Source of the DNA: Pseudomonas sp. B6002
Lineage (GTDB): Bacteria > Pseudomonadota > Gammaproteobacteria > Pseudomonadales > Pseudomonadaceae
DNA length: 52,991 nucleotides
Direction: 5' to 3'
Assembly (NCBI RefSeq): GCF_013385985.1
Contig: NZ_JACAOY010000008.1
Location: forward strand, 1-52,991
The translations under genes were made by a program, and so were the position numbers. Positions within the stretch are counted from its first letter, which is position 1. Every line of letters starts with the position of its first letter. The notes under the pieces are model-generated. The model made no database searches and was not told the DNA's origin. It saw nothing but the letters and a program-made list of their open reading frames with translations. Below, in pieces: positions 17,945 through 26,022 of the stretch.

Positions 17945-19054
17945 GTGCCCATGCAGCTTCTGACCCTACCGCCCTCGCCCGCCCTCGCGACCTCGATCCG
18001 CGCCACGGCCCAGGTCTTCGAAGACCCCAAATCCCAGGCGCTGCTCGACCATATCCAGCAGGTGGCGCCCAGCGAAGCCAGCGTGCTGATCATCGGCGAA
18101 ACCGGCACCGGTAAAGAGCTGGTGGCGCGGCATATCCACAACCTCAGCGCACGCCGTAACCGGCCGTTCGTGGCGGTGAACTGCGGCGCGTTCTCCGAAT
18201 CCCTGGTGGAAGCCGAACTGTTCGGCCACGAAAAAGGTGCCTTTACCGGCGCCCTCAGCGCCAAGGCCGGCTGGTTCGAAGAGGCTGACGGCGGCACCTT
18301 GTTCCTCGATGAGATCGGCGACTTGCCCATGGCGATCCAGGTCAAGTTGCTGCGTGTCCTACAGGAACGTGAAGTCGTACGCCTGGGATCACGCAAGAGC
18401 ATTCCCATTGATGTGCGCGTATTGGCCGCGACCAACGTGCAACTGGAAAAGGCCATCAACGCCGGGCACTTTCGCGAAGACCTCTACTACCGCCTCGATG
18501 TGGTCAGCCTGGAACTCAGCCCGCTGCGCGAGCGCCCCGGCGATATCCTGCCGCTGACCCGGCATTTCATCGAGGCCTACAGCCAGCGCCTGGGTTACGG
18601 CCCGATCACCATCAGCCGCGAGGCCGAGCACAAGCTCAAGAGCTACAGCTGGCCGGGCAACATCCGCGAGCTGGAAAACGTGATTCACCACACCCTGTTG
18701 ATCTGCCGTAACGGCGTGATCGAACGGGATGACCTGCGCCTGTCGAACATGCGCATCGAGCGTCAGGACGACAGCCAGCACAGCGCCGACAACAGCGCCG
18801 AAGCCCTGCTGGAGCGCGCCTTTCAAAAACTCTTCGAGGAACAGGCCGGCGCCCTGCACGAAAAAGTCGAGGACGCGCTGCTACGGGCGGCCTACCGCTT
18901 CAGCCATTACAACCAGGTGCACACCGCCAACTTGCTGGGCCTGAGCCGTAACGTGACGCGCACCCGCCTGATCAAGATCGGCGAGCTGGCGGTGAACAAA
19001 CGTCGCCCCGGCGAAAACGTGCAAGGCGAGCGCATGTTGCACTTATCCATTTAG
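17945..19054 (+). CDS. sfnR: Sigma-54-dependent activator SfnR
   Basis: This 369-residue enhancer-binding protein has no receiver domain: a short N-terminus is followed at once by the AAA+ domain (Walker A GETGTGKE at about 49-56; GAFTGA motif in HEKGAFTGALSA; Walker B-like GGTLFLDEIGDLP). A Fis-type helix-turn-helix lies near the C-terminus (HTANLLGLSRNVTRTRLIKIG). SfnR activates genes for dimethyl sulfone and methanesulfonate use under sulfur starvation. Lacking a sensory domain, it is controlled by its own expression, here as the last gene of msuEDC. It probably acts at the paired sites at 14663 and 22880. Its 3' end overlaps the convergent ABM gene by 12 bp. Confidence 0.88.
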   Translation: MPMQLLTLPPSPALATSIRATAQVFEDPKSQALLDHIQQVAPSEASVLIIGETGTGKELVARHIHNLSARRNRPFVAVNCGAFSESLVEAELFGHEKGAFTGALSAKAGWFEEADGGTLFLDEIGDLPMAIQVKLLRVLQEREVVRLGSRKSIPIDVRVLAATNVQLEKAINAGHFREDLYYRLDVVSLELSPLRERPGDILPLTRHFIEAYSQRLGYGPITISREAEHKLKSYSWPGNIRELENVIHHTLLICRNGVIERDDLRLSNMRIERQDDSQHSADNSAEALLERAFQKLFEEQAGALHEKVEDALLRAAYRFSHYNQVHTANLLGLSRNVTRTRLIKIGELAVNKRRPGENVQGERMLHLSI

Positions 19055-19408
19055 GCGGCAGTGCAACGCGTTGTCATGGCTGCGCTCAAAACTGCGCAGC
19101 ACCTGAAACGAACCGAAGGTCACGGCCGTGGCCTGGTGGGCGCGGATCAGGGTCCAGAAATCTTCCTCGCCCTGTTCAAAGCGCTGGAATGCCGCTTCGC
19201 CGTCCTCGCGGGACTGCCACTGCAGGTAATTGAGCACCCGCCGTCCGTCATCACTGACCTGCACGCTCGCACTCAAAAAACCGCCATGGCCCTCTGCCAG
19301 GCGCTCGCTCTGGATGGACAGGGCCGCCACCAGGGCGCCTTGTTGCTGAGGCTCGATCTGGAACTCGATCAGTTGAGTGAAACTGCGATTCTTCTCTGAT
19401 ACCTGCAT
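19043..19408 (-). CDS. Antibiotic-biosynthesis-monooxygenase (ABM) domain protein, SoxR target
   Basis: I start it at the ATG at 19406-19408, preceded by GAGGGGA; upstream in-frame codons run into the SoxR operator. The 121-residue product has the ferredoxin-like ABM fold (FTQLIEFQIEPQQQGALVAAL; RVLNYLQWQSREDGEAAFQRF). Members are cofactor-free oxygenases or haem-related enzymes; no catalytic role can be read here. It is divergent from soxR with a SoxR box between them, as for the ABM gene next to soxR in P. aeruginosa, and so probably responds to redox-cycling compounds such as phenazines. Confidence 0.8.
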   Translation of the reverse strand: MQVSEKNRSFTQLIEFQIEPQQQGALVAALSIQSERLAEGHGGFLSASVQVSDDGRRVLNYLQWQSREDGEAAFQRFEQGEEDFWTLIRAHQATAVTFGSFQVLRSFERSHDNALHCRLNG

Positions 19409-19457
19409 GAACACTCCCCTCTCTCTGTAGGCAGAATCTTGCGATTCGATGCAGCGC

Positions 19458-19488
19458 AGGGTAAAACCTCTAGTTAAGTCAAGGTCAA
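19458..19488 (-). promoter_or_regulatory. SoxR-controlled promoter with SoxR box
   Basis: The plus strand at 19467-19484 reads CCTCTAGTTAAGTCAAGG, close to the E. coli SoxR box (left half 8/9 to CCTCAAGTT, right half 6/9). Read leftwards it lies between TTGACC (-35, 19483-19488) and TACCCT (-10, 19458-19463), with a 19-bp spacer, the overlong spacing of MerR-family promoters. It would drive the ABM gene. Confidence 0.75.
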
Positions 19489-19508
19489 GCGCTGTTTCGG
19501 AGATTGTC

Positions 19509-19958
19509 ATGCTGAACAAAGAACTCACCGTCGGCCAGCTGGCCGCCCGCAGTGGCGTGGCGGTGACGGCGCTGCACTTCTACGAAACCAAGGGGTTGAT
19601 CAAGAGCAACCGCAATGCGGGCAACCAGCGGCGTTATCCACGGGACGTGTTGCGACGGGTGGTGGTGATCAAGATCGCCCAGCGCCTGGGGATTCCGTTG
19701 GCGACGATTGGCGAGGCGTTGCAGACGCTGCCGGATGGCCGCACGCCCACCGCCCAGGATTGGGAACGGTTGTCGGCGCAGTGGCGGGAAGACCTGGATG
19801 AGCGCATCAACAAGCTGATGTTGCTACGGGACAAGCTCAATGGCTGTATTGGTTGCGGGTGCTTGTCGATGGAGGCGTGCCCGTTGCGTAACCAGGATGA
19901 CCAGTTGGGTGAGCGTGGCCCGGGTGCTCAGCTATTGGAACCCACACCCGAAATCTGA
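19509..19958 (+). CDS. soxR: Redox-sensing transcriptional regulator SoxR
   Basis: The ATG at 19509 begins the standard SoxR N-terminus ([21 protein letters not shown]). The 149-residue MerR-family protein has a winged helix, a dimerisation helix and the [2Fe-2S] cluster motif with C113, C116, C118 and C124 ([12 protein letters not shown], spacing CX2CXCX5C). Oxidation of the cluster by redox-cycling drugs twists the promoter DNA and switches transcription on. In pseudomonads it controls efflux pumps and small oxidoreductases rather than soxS. The divergent ABM gene and the box at 19467 fit that. It sits between two sulfur-acquisition units with no evident link to them. Confidence 0.93.
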   Translation: MLNKELTVGQLAARSGVAVTALHFYETKGLIKSNRNAGNQRRYPRDVLRRVVVIKIAQRLGIPLATIGEALQTLPDGRTPTAQDWERLSAQWREDLDERINKLMLLRDKLNGCIGCGCLSMEACPLRNQDDQLGERGPGAQLLEPTPEI

Positions 19959-19975
19959 CCTGAAAACCCAATCCC

Positions 19976-20042
19976 TGTAGGAGCCCGGCTTGCCGGCGAT
20001 GGCGATTTTGCGGACGCCATCGCAGGCAAGCCAGCTCCCACA
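19976..20042. repeat. Hybrid REPIN between soxR and metQ-like gene
   Basis: The left arm is TGTAGGAGCCCGGCTTGCC and the right arm reads, inverted, TGTGGGAGCTGGCTTGCC. The two arms thus belong to different REP types. It lies between two convergent genes and may serve both as a transcript end. Confidence 0.82.
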
Positions 20043-20059
20043 TTTGATCTGCGCTCGGG

Positions 20060-20830
20060 TCAGAAACCCGGCGCAATCTGGCCCTTGTAGCGGGTCAGGA
20101 TGAACTGGCGCACTTCGTCGGAGTTCAAGGCTTTGGCCAATTTTTGGATGCGCGGGTCGTTGATGTTATCCGGCCGTGCCACCAGGTACTCCACGTACAA
20201 CGACTTGCCCTTCTCCACGATCAACGCGCTGTTGGTGTCGATCCCCGCTTCCAGCGCGTAATTGGCAAACACAAACGCCAGGTCCACCTGGCTCACCGAA
20301 CGGGCCAGCAAGGCGCCTTCCAGTTCACGGATCTTCAGATGTTTGGGGTTCTCTGCGATATCGCGCTGCGTGCTCAGGGTATTGCTCGGGTCCTTGAGCT
20401 TGATCAGGCCGGCTTCATCCAGCAGCACCAAGGCACGGCCGGTGTTGACCGGGTCGTTGGGGATCGACACGGTGGCGCCGTCCTTGAGCTCAGAGATGTT
20501 TTTGATGCGCGTCGAATACGCGCCAAAGGGCTCGATGTGCACGCCCACCACCGGCACCAGGTCGGTGTGGCGGGTCTTGTTGTAGTCATCGAGGAACGGG
20601 CGGTACTGGTAGTAGTTGGCATCGAGGTTCTTCAGGGCCAACTGCTGGTTGGGCTGGATGAAGTCAGTGAAGACCTTGATCTGCAGGTCCACACCTTCCT
20701 TGGCCAGCACCGGCTTCACAAACTCGAGGATTTCCGCATGGGGCACCGGGGTGGCGCCCACCACCAGTTTCTCGTTGGCAAACGCATTGAACGACAGGAC
20801 AGCGGCCAAAATGGCCAGGGACTTTTTCAT
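20060..20830 (-). CDS. MetQ/NlpA-family periplasmic binding protein
   Basis: I begin at the ATG at 20828-20830, which gives a Sec signal (MKKSLAILAAVLSFNAFA) with cleavage before NEKLVVG; there is no lipobox. The 256-residue protein shows NlpA-family landmarks: VPHAEILEFVKP, NYYQYRPFL and SIPNDPVNTGRALVLL, whose Asn lies in the methionine pocket of MetQ. It lies 31 bp after the metI-like gene and belongs to the sfnB-like unit, which points to uptake of methionine or another sulfur compound during sulfur limitation. The ligand cannot be set from sequence. Confidence 0.85.
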   Translation of the reverse strand: MKKSLAILAAVLSFNAFANEKLVVGATPVPHAEILEFVKPVLAKEGVDLQIKVFTDFIQPNQQLALKNLDANYYQYRPFLDDYNKTRHTDLVPVVGVHIEPFGAYSTRIKNISELKDGATVSIPNDPVNTGRALVLLDEAGLIKLKDPSNTLSTQRDIAENPKHLKIRELEGALLARSVSQVDLAFVFANYALEAGIDTNSALIVEKGKSLYVEYLVARPDNINDPRIQKLAKALNSDEVRQFILTRYKGQIAPGF

Positions 20831-20861
20831 GAAGGCTCCGAAGGCAGTAGTTTTATAAGTT

Positions 20862-21527
20862 TCAACGGCGGCTGTAACGCGCCACCAAGCGATCACCGGT
20901 CATCTGCAGGGCCTGCACCAGCACCAGCAAAAGCACCACGGTGACCACCATCACGTCGGTCTGGAACCGTTGGTAGCCGTAGCGAATCGCCAGGTCACCC
21001 AGGCCTCCGCCGCCGATCACCCCGGCCATGGCGGTGTAGTCCACCAGCACAATCGAAGTCACGGTCACCGCCGCCAGCAGCCCGCCCCGGGCCTCCGGCA
21101 GCAGCGTGTGGCGGATCACCTGCCACGTACTGGCGCCCATGGACTGGGTAGCCTCCACCACACCGCGATCGACCTCACGCAGCGCGGTTTCCACCAACCG
21201 TGCAAAGAACGGTGTGCACCCCACCACCAGCGGCGGGATGGTGCCCGGCACGCCCAGGGAAGTGCCCACCAGCAAGGTGGTGAGCGGGATCAACACAATC
21301 AGCAAGATAATGAACGGCAGCGAACGCAACACGTTGACCACCACCGACAGCACGCGGTACACCCCCAGCGCTTCATGCAACTGGCGTTTACCGGTGAGGA
21401 ACAACACCACGCCCAACGGCAGCCCCAGCAGCACGGTAAAACCCAGGGCGGCAGCGAGCATGCTCAGGGTTTCCAGGCACGCCTGGCCGATGTCGGCCCA
21501 GTAGATGTGTTTAAACAATTCGGCCAT
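20862..21527 (-). CDS. MetI-like ABC permease
   Basis: The 221-residue membrane protein has five or so membrane spans and the permease EAA loop (VEATQSMGASTWQVIRHTLLPEARG) that contacts the ATPase. Length and the LRSLPFIILLIVLIPLTTLLVG region match MetI of methionine importers. It lies 3 bp after the sfnB-like stop and is followed by the metQ-like gene. No MetN ATPase gene is present in this unit or elsewhere in the window, so the permease must borrow an ATPase encoded elsewhere. A methionine-type substrate is inferred. Confidence 0.86.
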   Translation of the reverse strand: MAELFKHIYWADIGQACLETLSMLAAALGFTVLLGLPLGVVLFLTGKRQLHEALGVYRVLSVVVNVLRSLPFIILLIVLIPLTTLLVGTSLGVPGTIPPLVVGCTPFFARLVETALREVDRGVVEATQSMGASTWQVIRHTLLPEARGGLLAAVTVTSIVLVDYTAMAGVIGGGGLGDLAIRYGYQRFQTDVMVVTVVLLLVLVQALQMTGDRLVARYSRR

Positions 21528-21530
21528 GGC

Positions 21531-22754
21531 TTATGACCAATCGTGACGCGGCGGCTTGGCGCCGTTGAGCAGCCAGTTGCCCACCACGTGGTACTTCCAG
21601 CGCACCGGGTCATGCAGGGTGTGCACCCGGGCATTGCGCCAATGGCGATCGAAGTTGTGCTTCTTCAAGGTCGAGCGAGTGCCGCCGAGTTCGAACAGCT
21701 TGTTGCTGGCCTCGATGGCGATTTCGGTGGTGAGCACCTTGGCCCGGGCCACCGCCAGGGAGGCATGGGCGACGTTGTCTTCGTCCGGTGCGGGGCGTGC
21801 CGCATCCAACGCGTAACCCGCGCGTTCCAGCAAGGCTTCAGCGGCTTCCAGGCGAATGTCGAGGGCGCCGACCTGGATGATGGTCAACGGGTCTTCGCTG
21901 GCTTTTTCCACACCGGCATCGATCCACGGTCGGGCGAACCGCTGCACGAACTGCACCGTGTCACGCAGCGCGGCGCGGGCAATACCGGCATCGATGGCGG
22001 CGGTGGTCAGCTGGGCGAAAGGGCCGGCCAATGTCGGCGAATCGTAGGATTTGTGCGTCGGGAACAGGTTGAACGCCGGCACCCGCAACTGCTCGGCCAG
22101 CACCGTGCCGCTGGAGGTGGTGCGCTGGCCCATGCTGTCCCAGTCATCCACCACCACCAGGCCCTCGGTGCCGCGCTTTACAAAGGCCAGTTGCGCGTTT
22201 TGCTGTTCATCCAGCGCCAGCACCGCCAGCCAATGGGCGTACAAAGAGCCGGTGCAATAGCCCTTGCGCCCGTTGATCACGTAGCCATCGCCTTCGCGGC
22301 GAATCGTCGCCTGGATGTCCTGCACATGTTTGCCACCGGTTTCCGACAGCGCATTGGCAAACCGATGGCCTTGCAGCGCCAGACCGAAGAAATGCGCCTG
22401 CTGTTCAGGCGTGCCTTGCAGGCGGATGTCTTCCAGCAGGCAGTAATGGTTCTGCGGGATCTGCCCCAGCGAGGGGTCAGCCGCCGAGATAATCGCAATC
22501 ACCTGGGCCAGTACTGCGTAAGACACCTGCGCCCCACCAAAATCACGCGGCACACTGATGCCCCACAGGCCGCTGTTGGAATACAGGTCGACCACTTCGG
22601 CGGGCACGTGGCGCGTGCGGTCGCGCTCGGCGTCCTGCTCCAGCAATACCGCGGCAACGCGGTGGGCAACGGCAAGGGCGTGGGCTTCGTCGCGAATGAT
22701 TTCGGCATCGGGGGTGTGGATCGGGTAATCGGCAGATACAGGCAGTACAGGCAT
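21531..22754 (-). CDS. SfnB-family sulfur-acquisition flavin monooxygenase
   Basis: The 407-residue protein has the acyl-CoA dehydrogenase fold and is a distant paralogue of the MsuC-like protein at 16752. Landmarks are SVPRDFGGAQVSYAVLAQV, the beta-domain segment DDWDSMGQRTTSSGTV and the C-terminal KHNFDRHWRNARVHTLHDPVRWKYH. SfnB proteins are thought to help release sulfur from sulfones or related compounds using FMNH2. It leads the sfnB-metI-metQ unit and has a sigma-54 promoter and a predicted SfnR site upstream (22790 and 22880). The reductase partner could be MsuE or another FMN reductase. Confidence 0.85.
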   Translation of the reverse strand: MPVLPVSADYPIHTPDAEIIRDEAHALAVAHRVAAVLLEQDAERDRTRHVPAEVVDLYSNSGLWGISVPRDFGGAQVSYAVLAQVIAIISAADPSLGQIPQNHYCLLEDIRLQGTPEQQAHFFGLALQGHRFANALSETGGKHVQDIQATIRREGDGYVINGRKGYCTGSLYAHWLAVLALDEQQNAQLAFVKRGTEGLVVVDDWDSMGQRTTSSGTVLAEQLRVPAFNLFPTHKSYDSPTLAGPFAQLTTAAIDAGIARAALRDTVQFVQRFARPWIDAGVEKASEDPLTIIQVGALDIRLEAAEALLERAGYALDAARPAPDEDNVAHASLAVARAKVLTTEIAIEASNKLFELGGTRSTLKKHNFDRHWRNARVHTLHDPVRWKYHVVGNWLLNGAKPPRHDWS

Positions 22755-22789
22755 ACAACGCTCTCGGGCGAATGGTTTGCCTGAGCTAT

Positions 22790-22805
22790 TGCAGCTTCTG
22801 TGCCG
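22790..22805 (-). promoter_or_regulatory. Sigma-54 promoter of the sfnB-like unit
   Basis: Read on the minus strand CGGCAC-AGAAG-CTGCA matches the -24/-12 pattern, with GG-N10-GC spacing kept exactly. Transcription would start near 22779, about 25 bases before the gene. Confidence 0.68.
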
Positions 22806-22879
22806 AGCCCGGAAACAGGCACTTTGGCCCTGAAAACGCGGGCAACACCCGCTGATGGCGCAGCAATCTGCCCGTTCGC

Positions 22880-22895
22880 TGTTGCCTGGCGAACA
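22880..22895 (-). promoter_or_regulatory. Probable SfnR upstream activator site
   Basis: On the minus strand the sequence is TGTTCGCCAGGCAACA, 14/16 identical to the site at 14663 and clearly related to that at 14678. It is 75 bp upstream of the sigma-54 promoter. A further half-site, GGGCAACA, is at 22840-22847. Confidence 0.6.
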
Positions 22896-22979
22896 CCTCG
22901 TCGGCTGGCCGCAGCCCGCGCGACACGTGGCCTATAGTTAAACGGCCGTGACTCCCCCACCTCAAACAAGGAGAACGCC

Positions 22980-23441
22980 ATGAGCGTCAAACCCATCCCC
23001 GAAGGTTTTCACAGCCTCACGCCTTACCTGGGCGTCGACAAGGCTGCCGAAGCCATAGAGTTCTACAAGAAAGCCTTCAATGCCACCCAAGTCATGCGCC
23101 TGGACATGCCCGACGGCAAGGTCGGCCACGCTGAACTGCGTATTGGCGACTCGCCGATCATGCTCGGCTCGCCCTGCGACGAAAGCCCCTTCGGCAGCCC
23201 GCGGGACGGCCATACCAGTGTGGGCCTGCATTTGTATGTGGCGGATGTCGACGCCCAGTACAGACAAGCCATCGCCGCCGGTGGCACGCCGATCTCCGAG
23301 CCCAAGGACCAGTTCTACGGCGACCGCTCCGGCACGCTGAAGGATCCCTTCGGCCACGTGTGGTTCCTGGCCACCCACAAGGAGGACCTGACCGAAGCGC
23401 AGATCCGCCAGCGAGCCATGGAGATGTTCCAGCAAAGCTGA
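22980..23441 (+). CDS. VOC-fold (glyoxalase/PhnB-like) protein
   Basis: This 153-residue protein has two beta-alpha-beta-beta-beta repeats of the vicinal-oxygen-chelate fold: LTPYLGVDKAAEAIEFYKKAF at the start and DRSGTLKDPFGHVWFLATHKED near the end. It resembles the PhnB/YdeM group, whose members are mostly uncharacterised and not proven to bind metal. CAAGGAG lies seven bases upstream of the ATG. It is monocistronic between the sulfur unit and a REPIN. Function unknown beyond the fold. Confidence 0.82.
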   Translation: MSVKPIPEGFHSLTPYLGVDKAAEAIEFYKKAFNATQVMRLDMPDGKVGHAELRIGDSPIMLGSPCDESPFGSPRDGHTSVGLHLYVADVDAQYRQAIAAGGTPISEPKDQFYGDRSGTLKDPFGHVWFLATHKEDLTEAQIRQRAMEMFQQS

Positions 23442-23454
23442 CAAGCCATACCCC

Positions 23455-23545
23455 CTGTAGGAGCTGGCTTGCCAGCGATGCAGTCAACTCGGTGCATCAG
23501 ACACACCCCGCTGATGCCATCGCAGGCAAGCCAGCTCCCACAGGG
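23455..23545. repeat. Hybrid REPIN downstream of the VOC gene
   Basis: The left arm TGTAGGAGCTGGCTTGCC pairs with a right arm that reads, inverted, TGTGGGAGCTGGCTTGCC. The pair is about 90 bp long, with a variable middle. Confidence 0.85.
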
Positions 23546-23669
23546 GTGGGTGTTTGTCAGATGGATTACCGCAGCTACACACTTCATGAACAACCCCTCC
23601 ACGCTTTCCCCCTTGCCCCAAAGGCTGCGTGATTTCAGGATGCAGGCAATCATCACAAGGAGTCATTCC

Positions 23670-24545
23670 ATGTTTGCCGGATTCCAAAAAGACAGCTGCC
23701 ACGTCAACGGCGTGGACATCAGCTACCGCAAAGGCGGTACAGGTCCCGGTCTGCTCCTGCTGCACGGGCACCCGCAAACCCACGTCATCTGGCACAAAGT
23801 CGCCGAACAACTGGCCGAGCACTTCACCGTGGTGGCCGCCGACCTGCGCGGGTACGGCGACAGCAGCAAGCCGCCGGCCAACGAGCGTCACACTAACTAT
23901 TCAAAACGCGAAATGGCCCGCGACGGTGTCGAGCTGATGAGCGCCCTGGGGTTTGACACGTTCTCGGTGCTGGCCCATGACCGCGGCGCCCGCGTCGCCC
24001 ATCGCCTGGCCCTGGACCATCCGGCCAGCGTGCAACGCATGGTGTTGCTGGACATCGCCCCCACCCTGTCGATGTACGCCCAGACCGACGAAGCCTTCGC
24101 CCGCGCCTACTGGCACTGGTTCTTCCTGATCCGCCCGGCGCCGTTGCCGGAAGCCTTGATCGAGAGCAACCCCGAGCTGTACCTGCGCAGCGTGATGGGC
24201 AGCCGCAGCGCCGGGCTCAAGCCGTTCACCGACGAAGCCTTCGCCGAATACCTGCGCTGCCTGAAACTGCCGGGCAGCGCCACCGGCATCTGCGAGGACT
24301 ACCGGGCTGCCGCCGGTATTGACCTTGAACACGACCAGGCGGACATCGACGCCGGCCATCACCTGAACCTGCCCGTGCTGGTGATGTGGGGCGCCGAGGG
24401 CACGGTCGGGCGCTGTTTCGAGCCACTCAAGGAGTGGCAGAAAGTCGCCACCGACGTGCGTGGCAAGGCCTTGCCGGCCGGCCACTACATTGCCGAAGAA
24501 GCCCCCGAGCTGTTGCTGGGCGAAGTCCTGGCCTTCCTCCGATGA
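23670..24545 (+). CDS. Haloacetate (fluoroacetate) dehalogenase-like alpha/beta hydrolase
   Basis: The ATG at 23670 has AAGGAG at ideal spacing; longer in-frame starts lack one. The 291-residue alpha/beta hydrolase carries the whole fluoroacetate-dehalogenase set: nucleophile D104 in HDRGAR, carboxylate-binding R105 and R108, D128 in LLDIAP, halide-pocket H149, W150 and Y211, and catalytic H272. All are offset by six or eight from the numbering of the characterised Rhodopseudomonas enzyme (D110, R111, R114, D134, H155, W156, Y219, H280). The family turns haloacetates into glycolate. Epoxide hydrolases also use Asp but lack this pocket. It is followed by a hairpin and dctA. Confidence 0.8.
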   Translation: MFAGFQKDSCHVNGVDISYRKGGTGPGLLLLHGHPQTHVIWHKVAEQLAEHFTVVAADLRGYGDSSKPPANERHTNYSKREMARDGVELMSALGFDTFSVLAHDRGARVAHRLALDHPASVQRMVLLDIAPTLSMYAQTDEAFARAYWHWFFLIRPAPLPEALIESNPELYLRSVMGSRSAGLKPFTDEAFAEYLRCLKLPGSATGICEDYRAAAGIDLEHDQADIDAGHHLNLPVLVMWGAEGTVGRCFEPLKEWQKVATDVRGKALPAGHYIAEEAPELLLGEVLAFLR

Positions 24546-24567
24546 TGCTGTAACCCCGTGACCTGAT

Positions 24568-24612
24568 GAACCCGCCTCGCAGGCTGCTGTTGGCCTGCGA
24601 CGGGTTCGCTTT
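24568..24612 (+). terminator. Hairpin between the dehalogenase-like gene and dctA
   Basis: GAACCCG-C-CTCGCAGGC pairs with GCCTGCGA-CGGGTTC across an 8-base loop and is followed by a short mixed GCTTTG tract. It is probably the terminator of the hydrolase gene, though the U-run is poor. It leaves only about 28 bp before dctA. Confidence 0.55.
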
Positions 24613-24639
24613 GCCCAAAAAACGATTGAGATAATAACA

Positions 24640-25944
24640 ATGACACTCAAAAAACTGCTGGGAACCCTGTACGTGCAGGTGCTCATCGCTATCGCGCTGG
24701 GTGTGTTGATCGGCCATGTGTGGCCGCAAATCGGCGTCGACCTCAAACCCTTGGGCGACGGTTTCATCAAGCTGATCAAGATGATCATCGGCCCGATCAT
24801 CTTCTGCACGGTGGTGTCCGGCATCACCAGCATGCATGACGTGAAGCAGGTGGGCCGGGTCGGCGGCAAGGCGCTGCTGTACTTCGAGGTGGTGTCGACC
24901 ATCGCCCTGTTGATCGGCATCCTCGCCGCGCACCTGCTGCACCCGGGCGTGGGCTTCAATATCGATGTGAAGACCCTCGACAGCTCGGCCATCGCCGGCT
25001 TTGTCGGCCAGGCCGAACACGGCGAAGGCGTCACCGGGTTCCTGCTGCATGTGATCCCCACGACGTTTTTCGATGCATTCTCCAAGGGTGAAATCCTGCC
25101 GGTGCTGTTCGTCTCCGTGCTGTTTGGCGTGGGCCTGGTGATGGTCGGCGAAAAGGGCCGGCCGCTGGTGGGTGTGATCAATCAGGCCAGCGAGGTGTTC
25201 TTCCGCATCGTCGGCATCATCAGCCGCGTTGCGCCCATCGGTGCCTTTGGCGCGATTGCCTTCACCATCGGCAAGTACGGCGTGGGTTCGTTGCTGCCGC
25301 TGTTGAAGCTGGTGGGCACGTTCTACATCACAGCGTTCTTTTTTATTGCGGTGGTGCTGGGCAGCATCGCCCGCTACGCCGGCTTCAGCATTTTCAAGTT
25401 GATGGGCTATATAAAGTCGGAGCTGTTGATCGTATTGGGCACCAGTTCTTCCGAATCGGCGTTGCCGCAGCTGATCCAGAAACTCGAAAGCCTGGGCGCG
25501 TCCAAGGGCGTGGTGGGTATCGTGGTGCCGACCGGTTATACCTTTAACCTGGACGGCACCAACATCTATATGACCCTGGCGGTGCTGTTCCTGGCCCAGG
25601 CGACCAATATCCACTTGCCGCTTGAGCAGCAATTGACCCTGCTGGCGGTGGCCATGTTGACGTCCAAGGGCGCCGGGGCGGTGGTCGGTGCAGGGTTTGT
25701 GGCCTTGGCAGCAAGCCTAGCCGTGGTGCCGACGGTGCCGGTGGCGGCGATGGTGCTGATCCTCGGTGTGGACCGCTTCATGGCCGAATGCCGCTCGCTG
25801 ACCAACATCATCGGCAATGCCGTGGCCGCGCTGGTGGTCGCCGCGTGGGAAGGTGAACTGGACCGCGAGAAAATGGCACCGATCGCCCTCAAGCGCGGCC
25901 GCCATGCCCGGGCGGCTGCCCAGGCCAAAATCGCGGCCGAATAA
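24640..25944 (+). CDS. dctA: C4-dicarboxylate/H+ symporter DctA
   Basis: The 434-residue membrane transporter of the DAACS family starts [20 protein letters not shown]. It shows the serine-rich re-entrant loop ([14 protein letters not shown]), the [19 protein letters not shown] segment with the substrate/cation NMDGT-like motif, and the second loop ([19 protein letters not shown]). DctA imports succinate, fumarate and malate. Pseudomonads usually carry several paralogues, so this copy may have a special substrate. It lies 95 bp after the dehalogenase-like gene and is followed by a LysR regulator on the same strand. I see no sigma-54 promoter upstream, so classical DctBD control is not evident. 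Confidence 0.9.
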   Translation: MTLKKLLGTLYVQVLIAIALGVLIGHVWPQIGVDLKPLGDGFIKLIKMIIGPIIFCTVVSGITSMHDVKQVGRVGGKALLYFEVVSTIALLIGILAAHLLHPGVGFNIDVKTLDSSAIAGFVGQAEHGEGVTGFLLHVIPTTFFDAFSKGEILPVLFVSVLFGVGLVMVGEKGRPLVGVINQASEVFFRIVGIISRVAPIGAFGAIAFTIGKYGVGSLLPLLKLVGTFYITAFFFIAVVLGSIARYAGFSIFKLMGYIKSELLIVLGTSSSESALPQLIQKLESLGASKGVVGIVVPTGYTFNLDGTNIYMTLAVLFLAQATNIHLPLEQQLTLLAVAMLTSKGAGAVVGAGFVALAASLAVVPTVPVAAMVLILGVDRFMAECRSLTNIIGNAVAALVVAAWEGELDREKMAPIALKRGRHARAAAQAKIAAE

Positions 25945-25956
25945 CCGAAGACCGCC

Positions 25957-25978
25957 CGGTGTGCCGGAAGGCACACCG
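25957..25978 (+). terminator. Hairpin after dctA
   Basis: CGGTGTGCC and GGCACACCG form a perfect 9-bp stem with a GGAA tetraloop 13 bp after the dctA stop. There is no U-run after it, so termination would be weak. Confidence 0.5.
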
Positions 25979-26022
25979 ATCCGGTGCTATTCTGGCGGCT
26001 CATGCCGCCAGCCTCGTTTCTG

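Noticed and set aside
24546-24639. Sigma-54 promoter for dctA
   Set aside because: GG and GC pairs in the gap do not have the exact N10 spacing, and the hairpin occupies most of the space.
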